A stretch of 51,496 nt of DNA from an uncultured Thermomicrobiales bacterium (GTDB lineage Bacteria > Chloroflexota > Chloroflexia > Thermomicrobiales > CADCWN01). Shown here in pieces: positions 17,624 to 25,750 of this stretch (positions within the stretch are counted from its first letter, which is position 1; every line of letters starts with the position of its first letter). The stretch lies in NCBI GenBank assembly GCA_902806415.1, contig CADCWN010000382.1, positions 1 through 51,496 on the forward strand, read 5' to 3'. Below the pieces are notes generated by a model. It did not search any database. It was not told the origin of the DNA and saw nothing but the letters and a program-made list of their open reading frames with translations. Both the position numbers and the translations under genes were made by a program.

Positions 17624-19054
17624 CTAGGCCACGTCAGTGGCAGATACGGTGAGCGGTACTTCCTCGCGGTTGAGCAATTGTTCTCTCGGCGCGCGTGGAC
17701 CCCACGGGATAGTGACCAGTATCTGTGTACCGCTCCCCTGTCGCGAGGTAACGCTGAACTCCCCTCCGAGCAACGCCACTCGTTCGCGCATCCCGCGCGT
17801 ACCGAACGCATCTGCGCGTAAGGGTATCGCCGGGTTGAAGCCTATCCCGTCATCCTCGATTAGTAGTGTGATGCCCGACGGCAGCACCCGAAGTCGCACC
17901 TTCGCTTGGGTCGCCTGGGCGTGCTTGACGACATTATTCAGCACCTCTTGCGCCACGCGGAAGAGTTCGCGTTCCTGCGCTTCCGATAGGCGTAGCCTGG
18001 TACTCCCCTCGATCGTCACCTCGACCGGGAGGAGATGCTCGTGGCGCATACGCTCACCCCATCGTTTCAGCGCCACCACCAACCCTTGATCCTCCATCTC
18101 CGCAGGGCGCAAGCTGTAGACGAGACTACGCATCTCAGCCATCGTCTCTTTGGCGCGATCACTGAGATTGAGCAACTGGCGCTCCGCAGCTGCGATGTCC
18201 CGATGGAGGAGCAATCGCGCCGCCTCGATCGTCAGGTTCATGGAGAAGAGCGATTGGGTGACCGAGTCGTGGAGATCGCGCGCCAGTCGGTTCCTCTCCG
18301 CCACCACGGCCCGGGAGAGCGCGCGCTCTTGCAACTGATTTTTCTCCACGGCTATGCCGAGTTGATCGCCGAGTGCGATCAGCAAACGTTCGTCGTCGGC
18401 ATCGAAAAAAGCTGCGCTTGCACCCGCTCGCCCGGCAACCGTCAGCACGCCGATCGTGCTCTCCCTCGAGCGCAGCGGAACGACCATTCCTGAGGTTTCC
18501 CCGCCATCGTCATGCTCATGCCCAAGCGTGCGTGCTTCCCCCTGTCGCACAACCCAGGCGGCAGGGCTGTCGCCATCGAGCGCCACGCGCTCTTCCAGGG
18601 TATCGCCATCGCGATCCTGCCCCGCGACGAAAACGAGATCGTCCCCCTCGATTAAACCGATTTGTACCCGTTCGTATCCGAAGCTCTCGTGGATCGTCGT
18701 TATAACGCTCGCGAAGAGATCCACAAGGTGTGTGGTAGCGGCGATCTGCTGGCTTGTCTGGTTAAGTACCCGCAATTCCGCCCCGCGCCTGCGCTCTGCC
18801 TCGAACAAGCGCGCGCCATCGAGCGCAGCGGCGGCCTGATCGGCGATCGCCGTGAGTATCCGCTGATCTTGCGGACCGAAGCCATGCTGGCGCGGCTCCC
18901 GCATGTCGAGATAGATCAGACCCAGGCGGCGATCCCGCGCGATCAGCGGTACGCTGACGAAGGACCGCACATCGAGGCGTTGCGCGAGTTTGACTACTTC
19001 GGGGCGCTGATCATGGCGCGCATCATTGACGATGAGCGTCTGTCCTTCGAACAT
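17624..19054 (-). CDS. Histidine kinase, C-terminal part (GAF-HisKA_3-HATPase), separated by an amber codon
   Basis: 476 residues counted from the first in-frame ATG after the amber codon. It begins in the middle of a GAF domain (MFEGQTLIVNDARHD, then RSFVSVPLIARDRRLGLIYLD), followed by a complete GAF (about 110-245), HisKA_3 with the phospho-acceptor His at residue 262 in RDLHDSVTQSLF, and HATPase motifs (HAQATQAKVRLR, IEDDGIGFNP, GTRGMRERVALLGGEF). The ATG has no clear Shine-Dalgarno site. The upstream fragment is in the same reading frame, so the natural gene was very probably 19073-20644 plus this, about 1006 residues. The catalytic half is intact and could work if re-initiated or read through. 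Confidence 0.85.
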   Translation of the reverse strand: MFEGQTLIVNDARHDQRPEVVKLAQRLDVRSFVSVPLIARDRRLGLIYLDMREPRQHGFGPQDQRILTAIADQAAAALDGARLFEAERRRGAELRVLNQTSQQIAATTHLVDLFASVITTIHESFGYERVQIGLIEGDDLVFVAGQDRDGDTLEERVALDGDSPAAWVVRQGEARTLGHEHDDGGETSGMVVPLRSRESTIGVLTVAGRAGASAAFFDADDERLLIALGDQLGIAVEKNQLQERALSRAVVAERNRLARDLHDSVTQSLFSMNLTIEAARLLLHRDIAAAERQLLNLSDRAKETMAEMRSLVYSLRPAEMEDQGLVVALKRWGERMRHEHLLPVEVTIEGSTRLRLSEAQERELFRVAQEVLNNVVKHAQATQAKVRLRVLPSGITLLIEDDGIGFNPAIPLRADAFGTRGMRERVALLGGEFSVTSRQGSGTQILVTIPWGPRAPREQLLNREEVPLTVSATDVA

Positions 19055-19072
19055 ATGCCGCCGTACGATCGC

Positions 19073-20644
19073 CTACAAACTTGCGCGCTCCCCCTCGACC
19101 AGGGCCGCTTGCTGCGGCTGGAACCCGTACTGGTAGAGACGTTGCAACATCCCGCGCCCCTTCGCCTCGCCGCGCGGATCGAAGAAACCGATGATGCAGC
19201 GCTCGACCCCCAGGACATGAACAGCATAACGCGCGATCAGCCGCGCCAGGCGATCAAGGTCGAGCGTCCCGGTGGTCAGCTGCGCCATCTGTGCCAGCAT
19301 TCCCGCCTCGGCACTGCGGCCTTTCTCCGCCGCGTACAATTGCACATTCTCGACGGCGCGCGCGATTTGCCCCCCGACTTGCAGGAGCAAGGCCCGTTCG
19401 CGCGAATCGGGCGACCACGCGGCATCGGCAAATAGAGCCAGCACACCATGCGTCCGCACTGCCGCCCCGAGCGGGATGATCGCGAACGCCTCCTGCACCT
19501 CGTCCATATCGCCGTTTATCGTGATCACGGTGACGGGTTCCCGACCGATGGAGGGCTCCCCTAAGGCGTGCTGTAACGCGCGCGCGCGGGCGGCCCGCTG
19601 CCCCTCCACCTTCTCCGACACAGTCTTGTGCCAGCGCCAGGACTCTCCTGCTTCGTCGTAGAGGAGGATCACTCCATCCCGCGCGGCGAACGTTGTCAGC
19701 ACGACATTGAGACTGCGTTCCACGATGAGATCGAGATCGAGCGAGCTGTCGAGCGCATCACCGACCTCGCTCAGTAAGCGCAGCTCACCGTTCCGGCGCT
19801 CGGTGACAGCGAGGGCCGCTTGTAATTCACCCAGCGACTCTGCCAGGCGTGCTGCCATCGCATTCATCACCCCGCCGAGCATATCGAACTCAGTGGCAAG
19901 GCCGGGGGCGACGCGCGTTTCCAACCGGCCCGCCCCGATCGCCGCCGCCGCGTTCGCCAGCGCTTCCAAGGGAAGGGTGATATTCAGGATCACCCTGCGA
20001 GTGATCCATAGCCCGAGCAAGGCGGTCGCGCCGGCGAAGAGAAAGGTTAGGATAATCGTGAGCGTTCGGGTTCGCTCGGCTTCGTTGATTGCCGCAGCGT
20101 GTACCCCTTCTTCAGCACGGGCGATCGCCGCGAGCTGCACGGCGAGCGTTTCCCGCCCTTCTATACTCGCCCCTCGCCAGCCACTCACCGGATCGGGAGT
20201 TCCAGCCTGACGCGCCGCGATGGAACGATCCGCGATCGTATCGAGCGCGATTAGAGACGGCTGCAGCGCGGCGACGGCGGCGCTTGTCCCGCCCTCATTC
20301 GCCCCATTCGCCAGTTGTTCGTATGCCTGCTGGCGTTTGGTGATCATCGCGCGGTATTGTGCCAGGGCGGTAGAATCCCCGGTGGCGAGAAAGATGATGA
20401 GTTGATCTGTACCACCACTCTCGGCTACCTGGAGTGCAGCCAGATTACGGTAGGTGCGAATACTTTGCTCATCGACAGCTGTGAGCGTCAGGGTACCAAT
20501 CCAGTTGATTACCAGCGCTGTGCTGAATACTGCCGCGACCGCCGCAGCGGTGATGGCGTAGAGGATCAAGATCCGGCGACCAAGGTGGCGCGTGCTGCGC
20601 AAGCCCCGCCAGCGCTCTGCCTTGACCTTACGCGACCGCGTCAT
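19073..20644 (-). CDS. Histidine kinase, N-terminal part (TM sensor-HAMP-GAF), ends at amber codon
   Basis: 523 residues: a basic N-terminus, membrane helix 1 (about 26-48), an extracytoplasmic helical-bundle sensor resembling CHASE3 (TYRNLAALQVAESGG region), membrane helix 2 (about 205-225, IILTFLFAGATALLGLWI), HAMP (LPLEALANAAAAIGAGRLETRV), a first GAF (about 300-440) and the first half of a second GAF. The frame ends at TAG (19073-19075) between ERASL and AIVRRHMFEG, without any frame change, and is then open through the kinase domain. A Trp (TGG) or Gln (CAG) codon at this place would restore one polypeptide. As it stands the product is a sensor without a transmitter. Confidence 0.85.
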   Translation of the reverse strand: MTRSRKVKAERWRGLRSTRHLGRRILILYAITAAAVAAVFSTALVINWIGTLTLTAVDEQSIRTYRNLAALQVAESGGTDQLIIFLATGDSTALAQYRAMITKRQQAYEQLANGANEGGTSAAVAALQPSLIALDTIADRSIAARQAGTPDPVSGWRGASIEGRETLAVQLAAIARAEEGVHAAAINEAERTRTLTIILTFLFAGATALLGLWITRRVILNITLPLEALANAAAAIGAGRLETRVAPGLATEFDMLGGVMNAMAARLAESLGELQAALAVTERRNGELRLLSEVGDALDSSLDLDLIVERSLNVVLTTFAARDGVILLYDEAGESWRWHKTVSEKVEGQRAARARALQHALGEPSIGREPVTVITINGDMDEVQEAFAIIPLGAAVRTHGVLALFADAAWSPDSRERALLLQVGGQIARAVENVQLYAAEKGRSAEAGMLAQMAQLTTGTLDLDRLARLIARYAVHVLGVERCIIGFFDPRGEAKGRGMLQRLYQYGFQPQQAALVEGERASL

Positions 20645-20981
20645 CCTTCGCTACCCATCGGTTGTTCGTCGATCGAGTGATCCAGGTGGTCTGCGAGCAG
20701 GAGGGGTGGGACAGCAACGTCGATAGCATCTGCTCAGCTTCATCTCCCGATCAGTATAGGGGTTGGTAAATCGCCCCACCCTAGCCCATCGGTCCTGACT
20801 CGCGCGAGCTGACGTGCGGTACTCTCTAGCAATGTTTCCTATGCGCGGCATCAGTTCACAACGTTCCTGCCACTTCGTCGGATGGCATGTGCAGAGGTGA
20901 CACGCGAACGAGGTGTTCCCTGTCGTATACTGGCGCGACTACGGAGGATAGATCGTTGTATTGTGGGCTGATGAGGGCGCG
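20645..20981. promoter_or_regulatory. Divergent intergenic region with TATACT -10-like box
   Basis: A 337-bp gap between kinase 2 (minus) and the metallo-beta-lactamase-fold gene (plus). TATACT at 20926-20931 lies 51 bp before the latter's ATG and is a plausible -10 box, though no good -35 is seen at 16-18 bp. No credible gene is present. Confidence 0.35.
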
Positions 20982-21776
20982 ATGGAGTTGACCATACTTG
21001 GTGGTAGCGCGGCAACACCGAATGCCGGGGATGCCTCTTCCGGGTATCTCGTGAGCAGCGGCGCTACCTCGCTCCTCATCGACTGCGGCTCCGGTGTTGT
21101 CTCACGGCTCCGGACTTGCTGCGACCCGCGATCGCTCAGCGGCGTGGTGATCTCCCATCTGCACTCGGACCATACGCTGGACCTGATCGCGCTGCGTTAT
21201 GGCCTCCAGTACACCCCACCCGGACCCAGCGTGGCGATCCCGCTACACTTGCCGCCTGGGGGGAAAGATTTCCTTGCGCGCCTCGCCGACATCTTCGCCC
21301 TTGGCAACGAGCGAGCGACGAATTTCTGGGAATCGGTGCTATCCCCACATGAATACAGTGACCATCTCGCGAGCGGCGAACCGCTACGCATCGGTGACCT
21401 CGCGATCAGCTTCGCGCCGATGGTGCATTACATCCCCGTGTGGGCGCTGCGGATTGAAGAAGTATCTACCGGCCGTACCCTGACGTACTCCGCCGATACC
21501 GGCCCCGCCGCACCGCTGGTCGAATTCGCCGCCGACAGCGACCTATTCCTCTGTGAGGCAACCTTATTGCAGCAAGCACCGTCGGAAGCCCCGGACCGCC
21601 GGGGGCACCTTACCGCGACCGAGGCAGGCACGATCGCCACCACTGCGGGTGTGCGCCGCCTCGTCCTCACACACCTCTGGACCGAGCTTGGTTTCGAGCG
21701 CTATCTTGCCGATGCGCGCACCACGTTCGCCGGACCAGTCGATATTGCTCGATCAGGCATAACATTTTCTATCTAG
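20982..21776 (+). CDS. MBL-fold metallo-hydrolase (RNase Z / phosphodiesterase-like)
   Basis: A 264-residue metallo-beta-lactamase-fold hydrolase of the RNase Z/ElaC-like branch. It opens with MELTILGGSAATPNAGDASSGYLV, then SLLIDCGSGV, the metal motif SHLHSDHTLDL, FAPMVHY, YSADTGP (bridging Asp) and the late histidine in LVLTHLW. The exosite arm of tRNase Z is not obvious, so a small-molecule or cyclic nucleotide phosphodiester substrate is as likely as tRNA. ATG 20982 is chosen over TTG 20961 because GAGGG stands four bases upstream and it gives the family-typical opening. Convergent with the next MBL gene. Confidence 0.88.
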   Translation: MELTILGGSAATPNAGDASSGYLVSSGATSLLIDCGSGVVSRLRTCCDPRSLSGVVISHLHSDHTLDLIALRYGLQYTPPGPSVAIPLHLPPGGKDFLARLADIFALGNERATNFWESVLSPHEYSDHLASGEPLRIGDLAISFAPMVHYIPVWALRIEEVSTGRTLTYSADTGPAAPLVEFAADSDLFLCEATLLQQAPSEAPDRRGHLTATEAGTIATTAGVRRLVLTHLWTELGFERYLADARTTFAGPVDIARSGITFSI

Positions 21777-21827
21777 CTATAGTCCGCTGATTGTTCCGTT
21801 ACGCGATGGCAGTCTTACAACGCAACA

Positions 21828-21917
21828 CAATAAGTTGCTCACGCATGATGGATATAGGGTGAATGCTCAACATGAATGAGTAGATAGACCCGTACAGTTG
21901 TCTGAAGCAACTTATTG
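21828..21917. repeat. 12-bp inverted repeat in AT-rich convergent gap
   Basis: CAATAAGTTGCT at 21828-21839 and AGCAACTTATTG at 21906-21917 are perfect complements, 66 nt apart. The right arm covers the stop codon of the minus-strand MBL gene. The stretch 21777-21930 is clearly richer in A/T than its neighbours. It may be a terminator-like structure or the scar of an inserted element. Confidence 0.5.
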
Positions 21918-22835
21918 CGATAATGAGTTGTCTTGCTGCACCCAGTCCAGCATCAACCGTATATGTCGTTGATGCCCGCGATGGTACATCTGTGGCAACA
22001 CGCTCGCTTGTCGATCCCCGCCGATTGCCTCCTGGAAGCGCCAACCGACGTACCTTTCCAGCTCGTCGCCATCCTCCGTCGCTGACGCCACTCCGCGCGC
22101 TAGAGCTTCGCGGCAATGCCACTCCAGGGCATCGAAATAGGCAATGTTCCGTGCCAGCAGAACCGGGCCGCTCCGTTCTGGCGCGTGACAATAGAACGCC
22201 TCGCGCGGCTGGAGCGCCATCATCGCGCCCAATGACGCCCGCAACGGCGGCAGGGCATCGACGGTGGTGGCGAAAGGGAACGGCTCTTCCGCCGCGTCGC
22301 CCGCGAGTAACAGTGCCAATTCGGGGATGTACATTGCCAGATGATCGTCCGTGTGGCCGGGAGTCGGGAAGAGTTCCAACGTCAGATCGCCACCGTCGAT
22401 GGTCAGCCGCTCGTCAAAAAGCACCGTCGGCGCGACGGGGCGAACCAGATCAAACCGCCCCGGATCGGCATCCCGTTGGGCGGCGAGCTTCGCCGCCATC
22501 TCCGCGCCGAACCGGGGCGCGCAGCGCGCGGTCGCCAGAATCGGGGCGGGAGCGACCGCATCCGCCCCGGCGAAGAGTTGATTCCCCCAGCAGTGATCCC
22601 AATCGGCGTGAGTATTGATGACCAGCAGCGTACGAGCATCGCGCAGATGTGGCTTCGCGATGGCGAGTAGCGCCTCGGCGGTGGCGGGATTGATCAGCGT
22701 ATCGATCAGGATCACGTAGCGCGCGGTGATGACGATGAAGCTGTCGACTGTCGGGGCGCACCGGCAGATCAGCAGGCGGGGATCCCACCCGCCGTTGGGG
22801 AGAAGTCGTACACTATCCACCGCTGCTTCGTTCAT
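21912..22835 (-). CDS. MBL-fold metallo-hydrolase
   Basis: A 307-residue metallo-beta-lactamase-fold protein of the glyoxalase II/quinoprotein-like type. Metal motif THADWDHCWGN (HxxxDH-type), then FPTPGHTDDHLAMYI (HTDDH), LLLAGDAAEEPFPF (bridging Asp) and HAPERSGP. The roughly 70-residue C-terminal helical extension is not typical of glyoxalase II. ATG 22835 follows GAGGAGGGATCG, a strong ribosome-binding site, and lies inside the 3' end of the NUDIX gene (23-bp overlap). It is the last gene of the methyltransferase-NUDIX-MBL unit. Confidence 0.87.
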   Translation of the reverse strand: MNEAAVDSVRLLPNGGWDPRLLICRCAPTVDSFIVITARYVILIDTLINPATAEALLAIAKPHLRDARTLLVINTHADWDHCWGNQLFAGADAVAPAPILATARCAPRFGAEMAAKLAAQRDADPGRFDLVRPVAPTVLFDERLTIDGGDLTLELFPTPGHTDDHLAMYIPELALLLAGDAAEEPFPFATTVDALPPLRASLGAMMALQPREAFYCHAPERSGPVLLARNIAYFDALEWHCREALARGVASATEDGDELERYVGWRFQEAIGGDRQASVLPQMYHRGHQRHIRLMLDWVQQDNSLSQ

Positions 22836-23346
22836 CGATCCCTCCTCGTCCCCCCATCGATCCATCGTTGCGTTCGCGCCAGCGCGCTAACCCCAATTTG
22901 ATCACCGAGGGTTGGCTCGGGAGGATCGTCATCGGCAACTCGTCCAGCCGGCAGAAGCGGAACGCATCGATCTCGGCATCGGGCAGGAACTCGCCGCCGC
23001 GATACTCGCAGAGAAAATACAGATCGACTTGCGGCCGGGGATAGCCGCTGCGAACGTGGAAGACCTCGCCCACCGCGACCTCGAAGCCGGTCTCCTCGCG
23101 CAACTCGCGAGCGAGCGCCCGCTCCAGCTTCTCGCTGCCGCTGACCCAGCCCCCCGGCAGGCCCCACGGGTGGTGCCGACGATAGGTGTGTCGCACGATC
23201 AGCACGCGCTCCTGCTCATCGAAGATGACCCCGACCACCCCGACCAGGAACTTCGTGTTCAGCAGCCAGAGGGTGGACCAGCGACTCCAGCGCGGCAACG
23301 GTAGGGTTTTCCAAAGCCACAGCAGGAGCGAATACGCCCGCTTCAT
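22813..23346 (-). CDS. NUDIX hydrolase
   Basis: 177 residues with a complete Nudix box (GGWVSGSEKLERALARELREETGF) following GLPG. The N-terminal about 40 residues are hydrophobic and Trp-rich (MKRAYSLLLWLWKTLPLPRWS), suggesting membrane association, as in some NUDIX proteins acting on lipid-linked or CoA-type diphosphates. The ATG overlaps the methyltransferase stop (ATGA); a longer in-frame ATG upstream is rejected because it would run Arg/Asp-rich out-of-family sequence through that gene. The C-terminus overlaps the next gene by 23 bp. Substrate unknown. Confidence 0.88.
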   Translation of the reverse strand: MKRAYSLLLWLWKTLPLPRWSRWSTLWLLNTKFLVGVVGVIFDEQERVLIVRHTYRRHHPWGLPGGWVSGSEKLERALARELREETGFEVAVGEVFHVRSGYPRPQVDLYFLCEYRGGEFLPDAEIDAFRFCRLDELPMTILPSQPSVIKLGLARWRERNDGSMGGRGGIDERSSGG

Positions 23347-24047
23347 GGTGTCCCCGCGCCGCCTGGCACTGCGGCAACGATCCAGGCAATCTTCCGGGTG
23401 AGCGTGAGCCGACCGGCCTCCCACTGCGGCGCAAGCCCCGCGCGATCGTCTGCGATTGTGTCCATCAGGCGCTCCCGGATCAGCTTCGCACTGTCCGCAG
23501 TCGTTCCGGCGATCGCCAGCCACTCATCCACATCGCTGCGCGCGGCCATCGTCTCAACACCACGAATTGTCAGGCCGCCCGCGCGGATGATCGCCGCGAG
23601 TTCGCTCGGCGGATACGACCAGACGTGCGATGGATCGCGCAGACGCTCGATCGCATTCTGCTCGGCGGCGCGTTGCGGATCTTCATCACCGAAGTGATCG
23701 CTGAGCAGGAGAAGCCCGCCGGGGCGGCAAACGCGGGCGAACTCGCGGAGCGGCGGCAGCGGCGCGGCGATACGGTGCAGCAGACCGCTGCACACGACGA
23801 GGTCGAAGCTGTCGGCGGCGAATGGGAGGGCGGTGACGCTGCTGACCACCCGGTGTCGCGATGGGTCGTTGGCGGTCGTCGCACGGTGATCGATCACAGC
23901 CGTGGTGAGATCGAGAACGAACGGTACTTGACGAGCGAGCACCAGCGCGATGTTCCCCGCTGCCGAAGCGACAGCGAGGGCTCGTTCGGCGTCGGCGGGG
24001 ATGCTGCGTGCGAGAAACGCCCGCCCCGCCGCTCCCTGCGTCATCAT
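23343..24047 (-). CDS. Class I SAM-dependent methyltransferase-like protein
   Basis: 234 residues of Methyltransf_11-type sequence. Motif II/post-II (VVSSVTALPFAADSFDLVVCSGLLHRI) and motif III (LREFARVCRPGGLLLLSDHFGDED) are clear. Motif I is degenerate: LAVASAAGNIALVLA replaces the usual hydrophobic-D-x-G-x-G-x-G pattern, so SAM binding may be altered. ATG 24047 is taken as the start; the frame is open further upstream but that part lies opposite the P1 peptidase gene and does not look like protein. It is followed by NUDIX (ATGA overlap) and MBL genes on the same strand. The acceptor substrate is unknown. Confidence 0.8.
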   Translation of the reverse strand: MMTQGAAGRAFLARSIPADAERALAVASAAGNIALVLARQVPFVLDLTTAVIDHRATTANDPSRHRVVSSVTALPFAADSFDLVVCSGLLHRIAAPLPPLREFARVCRPGGLLLLSDHFGDEDPQRAAEQNAIERLRDPSHVWSYPPSELAAIIRAGGLTIRGVETMAARSDVDEWLAIAGTTADSAKLIRERLMDTIADDRAGLAPQWEAGRLTLTRKIAWIVAAVPGGAGTP

Positions 24048-24224
24048 CACCCCTGTTGTATCGCCCCCGCCCACCTGCCCGCCAATCGCTACACACTGAT
24101 TACCAGTCCGGTCGCCTCCCCAGCCGCCCGCGCCGCGTGTTAGGATCAGGTAAGAATACCCCCGATGCCATGGGGGATTGTAGCAGCGGGCGGTGCCGCG
24201 AACCGGGGTAGGGCGAGGGCGAGG

Positions 24225-25277
24225 ATGACGATGCACGACGACATAACCGATGTGCCGGGGGTGCGCATCGGCCACTCCACCGATCGCGCGGCGCTGACCG
24301 GCTGCACGGTCATCCTGACCGAAGGCGGGGCGGTTGCGGCCGTCGACGTGCGCGGTGCGGCACCCGGCACGCGCGAGACGGCGCTGCTCGCGCCGGGCCG
24401 CACGGTCGATCGGGTCCATGCCGTCCTGCTAACCGGCGGCAGCGCCTTCGGCCTGGCCGCCGCCGACGGGGTGATGGGTTGGCTGCGCGAGCGCGGTGTC
24501 GGCTTCCCGACCGCCGCCGGGGCGGTGCCGATCGTCCCCGCCGCCGTCCTCTACGATCTCGCCCTCGGTGAGCCCGCGCACCCGGATGCGACGGCGGGCC
24601 GGGCTGCCTGCGACGCGGCGCTCACCGCGCCCGCCGGGCCGCTGCCGCAGGGCAATGTCGGCGCGGGGACCGGCGCGACGATCGGCAAGCTGCGCGGGCC
24701 GGCGGGGGCGATCAAGAGCGGCCTCGGCTCGGCCAGCGCCCGCGTGTCGCTCGGCGCGCTCGGGCGGTTCACGGTCGGGGCGGTCGTCGCCGCCAATGCG
24801 GTCGGCGATGTGCGCGATCCGGCGACCGGGGCCATCGTCGGCGGGATGCGCGCACCGGGCGGGGGTTGGCTCGACTCGTTCGCCTCCCTGCGTGACGGCT
24901 CCCCCGCGCCAGGCAACCCCGACCCGGCGGCCCTCCCCGATCTGACAGGGACGAGCACCACGCTCGCCGTCATCGCGACCGATGCGCCGCTCGACGGCTC
25001 GTCCGCCTCACGCTTGGCGCAGAACGCGCACGATGCCTTCGCCCGCACGATCTGGCCGTGCCACACGCCGTTCGACGGCGACACGATCTTCGCCCTCTCG
25101 ACCGTGCCTGGCTCGCTTGACCCGCGCGCCCTCACCGCCCTCTCGGTCGCCGCCGAGGCGACCCTGACCCGCGCCGTGCTCCGCGCGGTCGAGCGGGCGA
25201 CCGGCGCGGGCGGCTTGCCCGCCGCTGCTGAATGGCTGCGCGATGGTGGGACGGCGGCGGGGACGGCAAGGCGATGA
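24225..25277 (+). CDS. P1 family peptidase (DmpA-like aminopeptidase/esterase)
   Basis: 350 residues of the self-processing P1 peptidase family (L-aminopeptidase/D-esterase). Recognisable segments: ITDVPGVRIGHSTD near the N-terminus, LLTGGSAFGLAAADGVMGWL, GNVGAGTGATIGK, VAANAVGDVRDPATG and STTLAVIATDA, where the family is cleaved before the nucleophile. ATG 24225 or 24231 both fit GAGGGCGAGG. Its TGA overlaps the ATG of the next gene. The divergent methyltransferase gene starts 178 bp away. Probably acts on small peptides or amides. Confidence 0.92.
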   Translation: MTMHDDITDVPGVRIGHSTDRAALTGCTVILTEGGAVAAVDVRGAAPGTRETALLAPGRTVDRVHAVLLTGGSAFGLAAADGVMGWLRERGVGFPTAAGAVPIVPAAVLYDLALGEPAHPDATAGRAACDAALTAPAGPLPQGNVGAGTGATIGKLRGPAGAIKSGLGSASARVSLGALGRFTVGAVVAANAVGDVRDPATGAIVGGMRAPGGGWLDSFASLRDGSPAPGNPDPAALPDLTGTSTTLAVIATDAPLDGSSASRLAQNAHDAFARTIWPCHTPFDGDTIFALSTVPGSLDPRALTALSVAAEATLTRAVLRAVERATGAGGLPAAAEWLRDGGTAAGTARR

Positions 25278-25723
25278 CCGTCTACCTCGATGCCGACGCC
25301 TGCCCGGTTAAAGACCTGATCTATCGCGCCGCCATGCGTTATGGCTTGCCTCTCACCGTCGTCGCGAACGGCCAGTTGCGCGTGCCGGATGGTGTCACCT
25401 TCGTCCGGGTCGGCGGCGCGCCGGACGCCGCCGACGACTGGATCGCCGAGCGCACGGTCGGCGGTGACCTCGTCCTCACCGCCGACATCCCCCTCGCCGC
25501 GCGGGCGCTCACCGCAGGTGCGCTCAGCCTCGATTTCCGAGGCGGCGAGTTCACCGCCAACCGAATCGGCGACGCCCTCGCCATGCGCGATCTGCAACGT
25601 TACCTGCGCGACCTCGGCGACCCCGCCGCGCACCGTGGCCCCTCCGCCTATACCCCGCGCGATCGGGCGCACTTCGCCTCCAAGCTCGACGCGACCCTCA
25701 GCCGCCTCGCGCGCGAGGGCTAA
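25274..25723 (+). CDS. YaiI/YqxD (UPF0178) family protein
   Basis: 149 residues of a widespread PIN-related family of unknown biochemical role, possibly a nuclease. Hallmarks are the opening MTVYLDADACPVKDLIYRAA, the central GGAPDAADDWIAERT with LVLTADIPLAARAL, and LSLDFRGGEFTANRIGDALAMRDL. The acidic residues D6, D8 and the ADD cluster are the PIN-like metal-site candidates. It starts at ATG overlapping the P1 peptidase stop (ATGA), so it is co-translated with it. Confidence 0.92.
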   Translation: MTVYLDADACPVKDLIYRAAMRYGLPLTVVANGQLRVPDGVTFVRVGGAPDAADDWIAERTVGGDLVLTADIPLAARALTAGALSLDFRGGEFTANRIGDALAMRDLQRYLRDLGDPAAHRGPSAYTPRDRAHFASKLDATLSRLAREG

Positions 25724-25750
25724 ATCGGGTCGCCTCGGCTACAATCTTTC

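Noticed and set aside
19055..19075. Frameshift as the cause of the kinase split
   Set aside because: Both parts are in the same frame (start positions differ by a multiple of three); the break is a plain TAG.
21828..21917. Integron attC site
   Set aside because: The arms do not carry the RYYYAAC/GTTRRRY core sites and no integrase gene is present.
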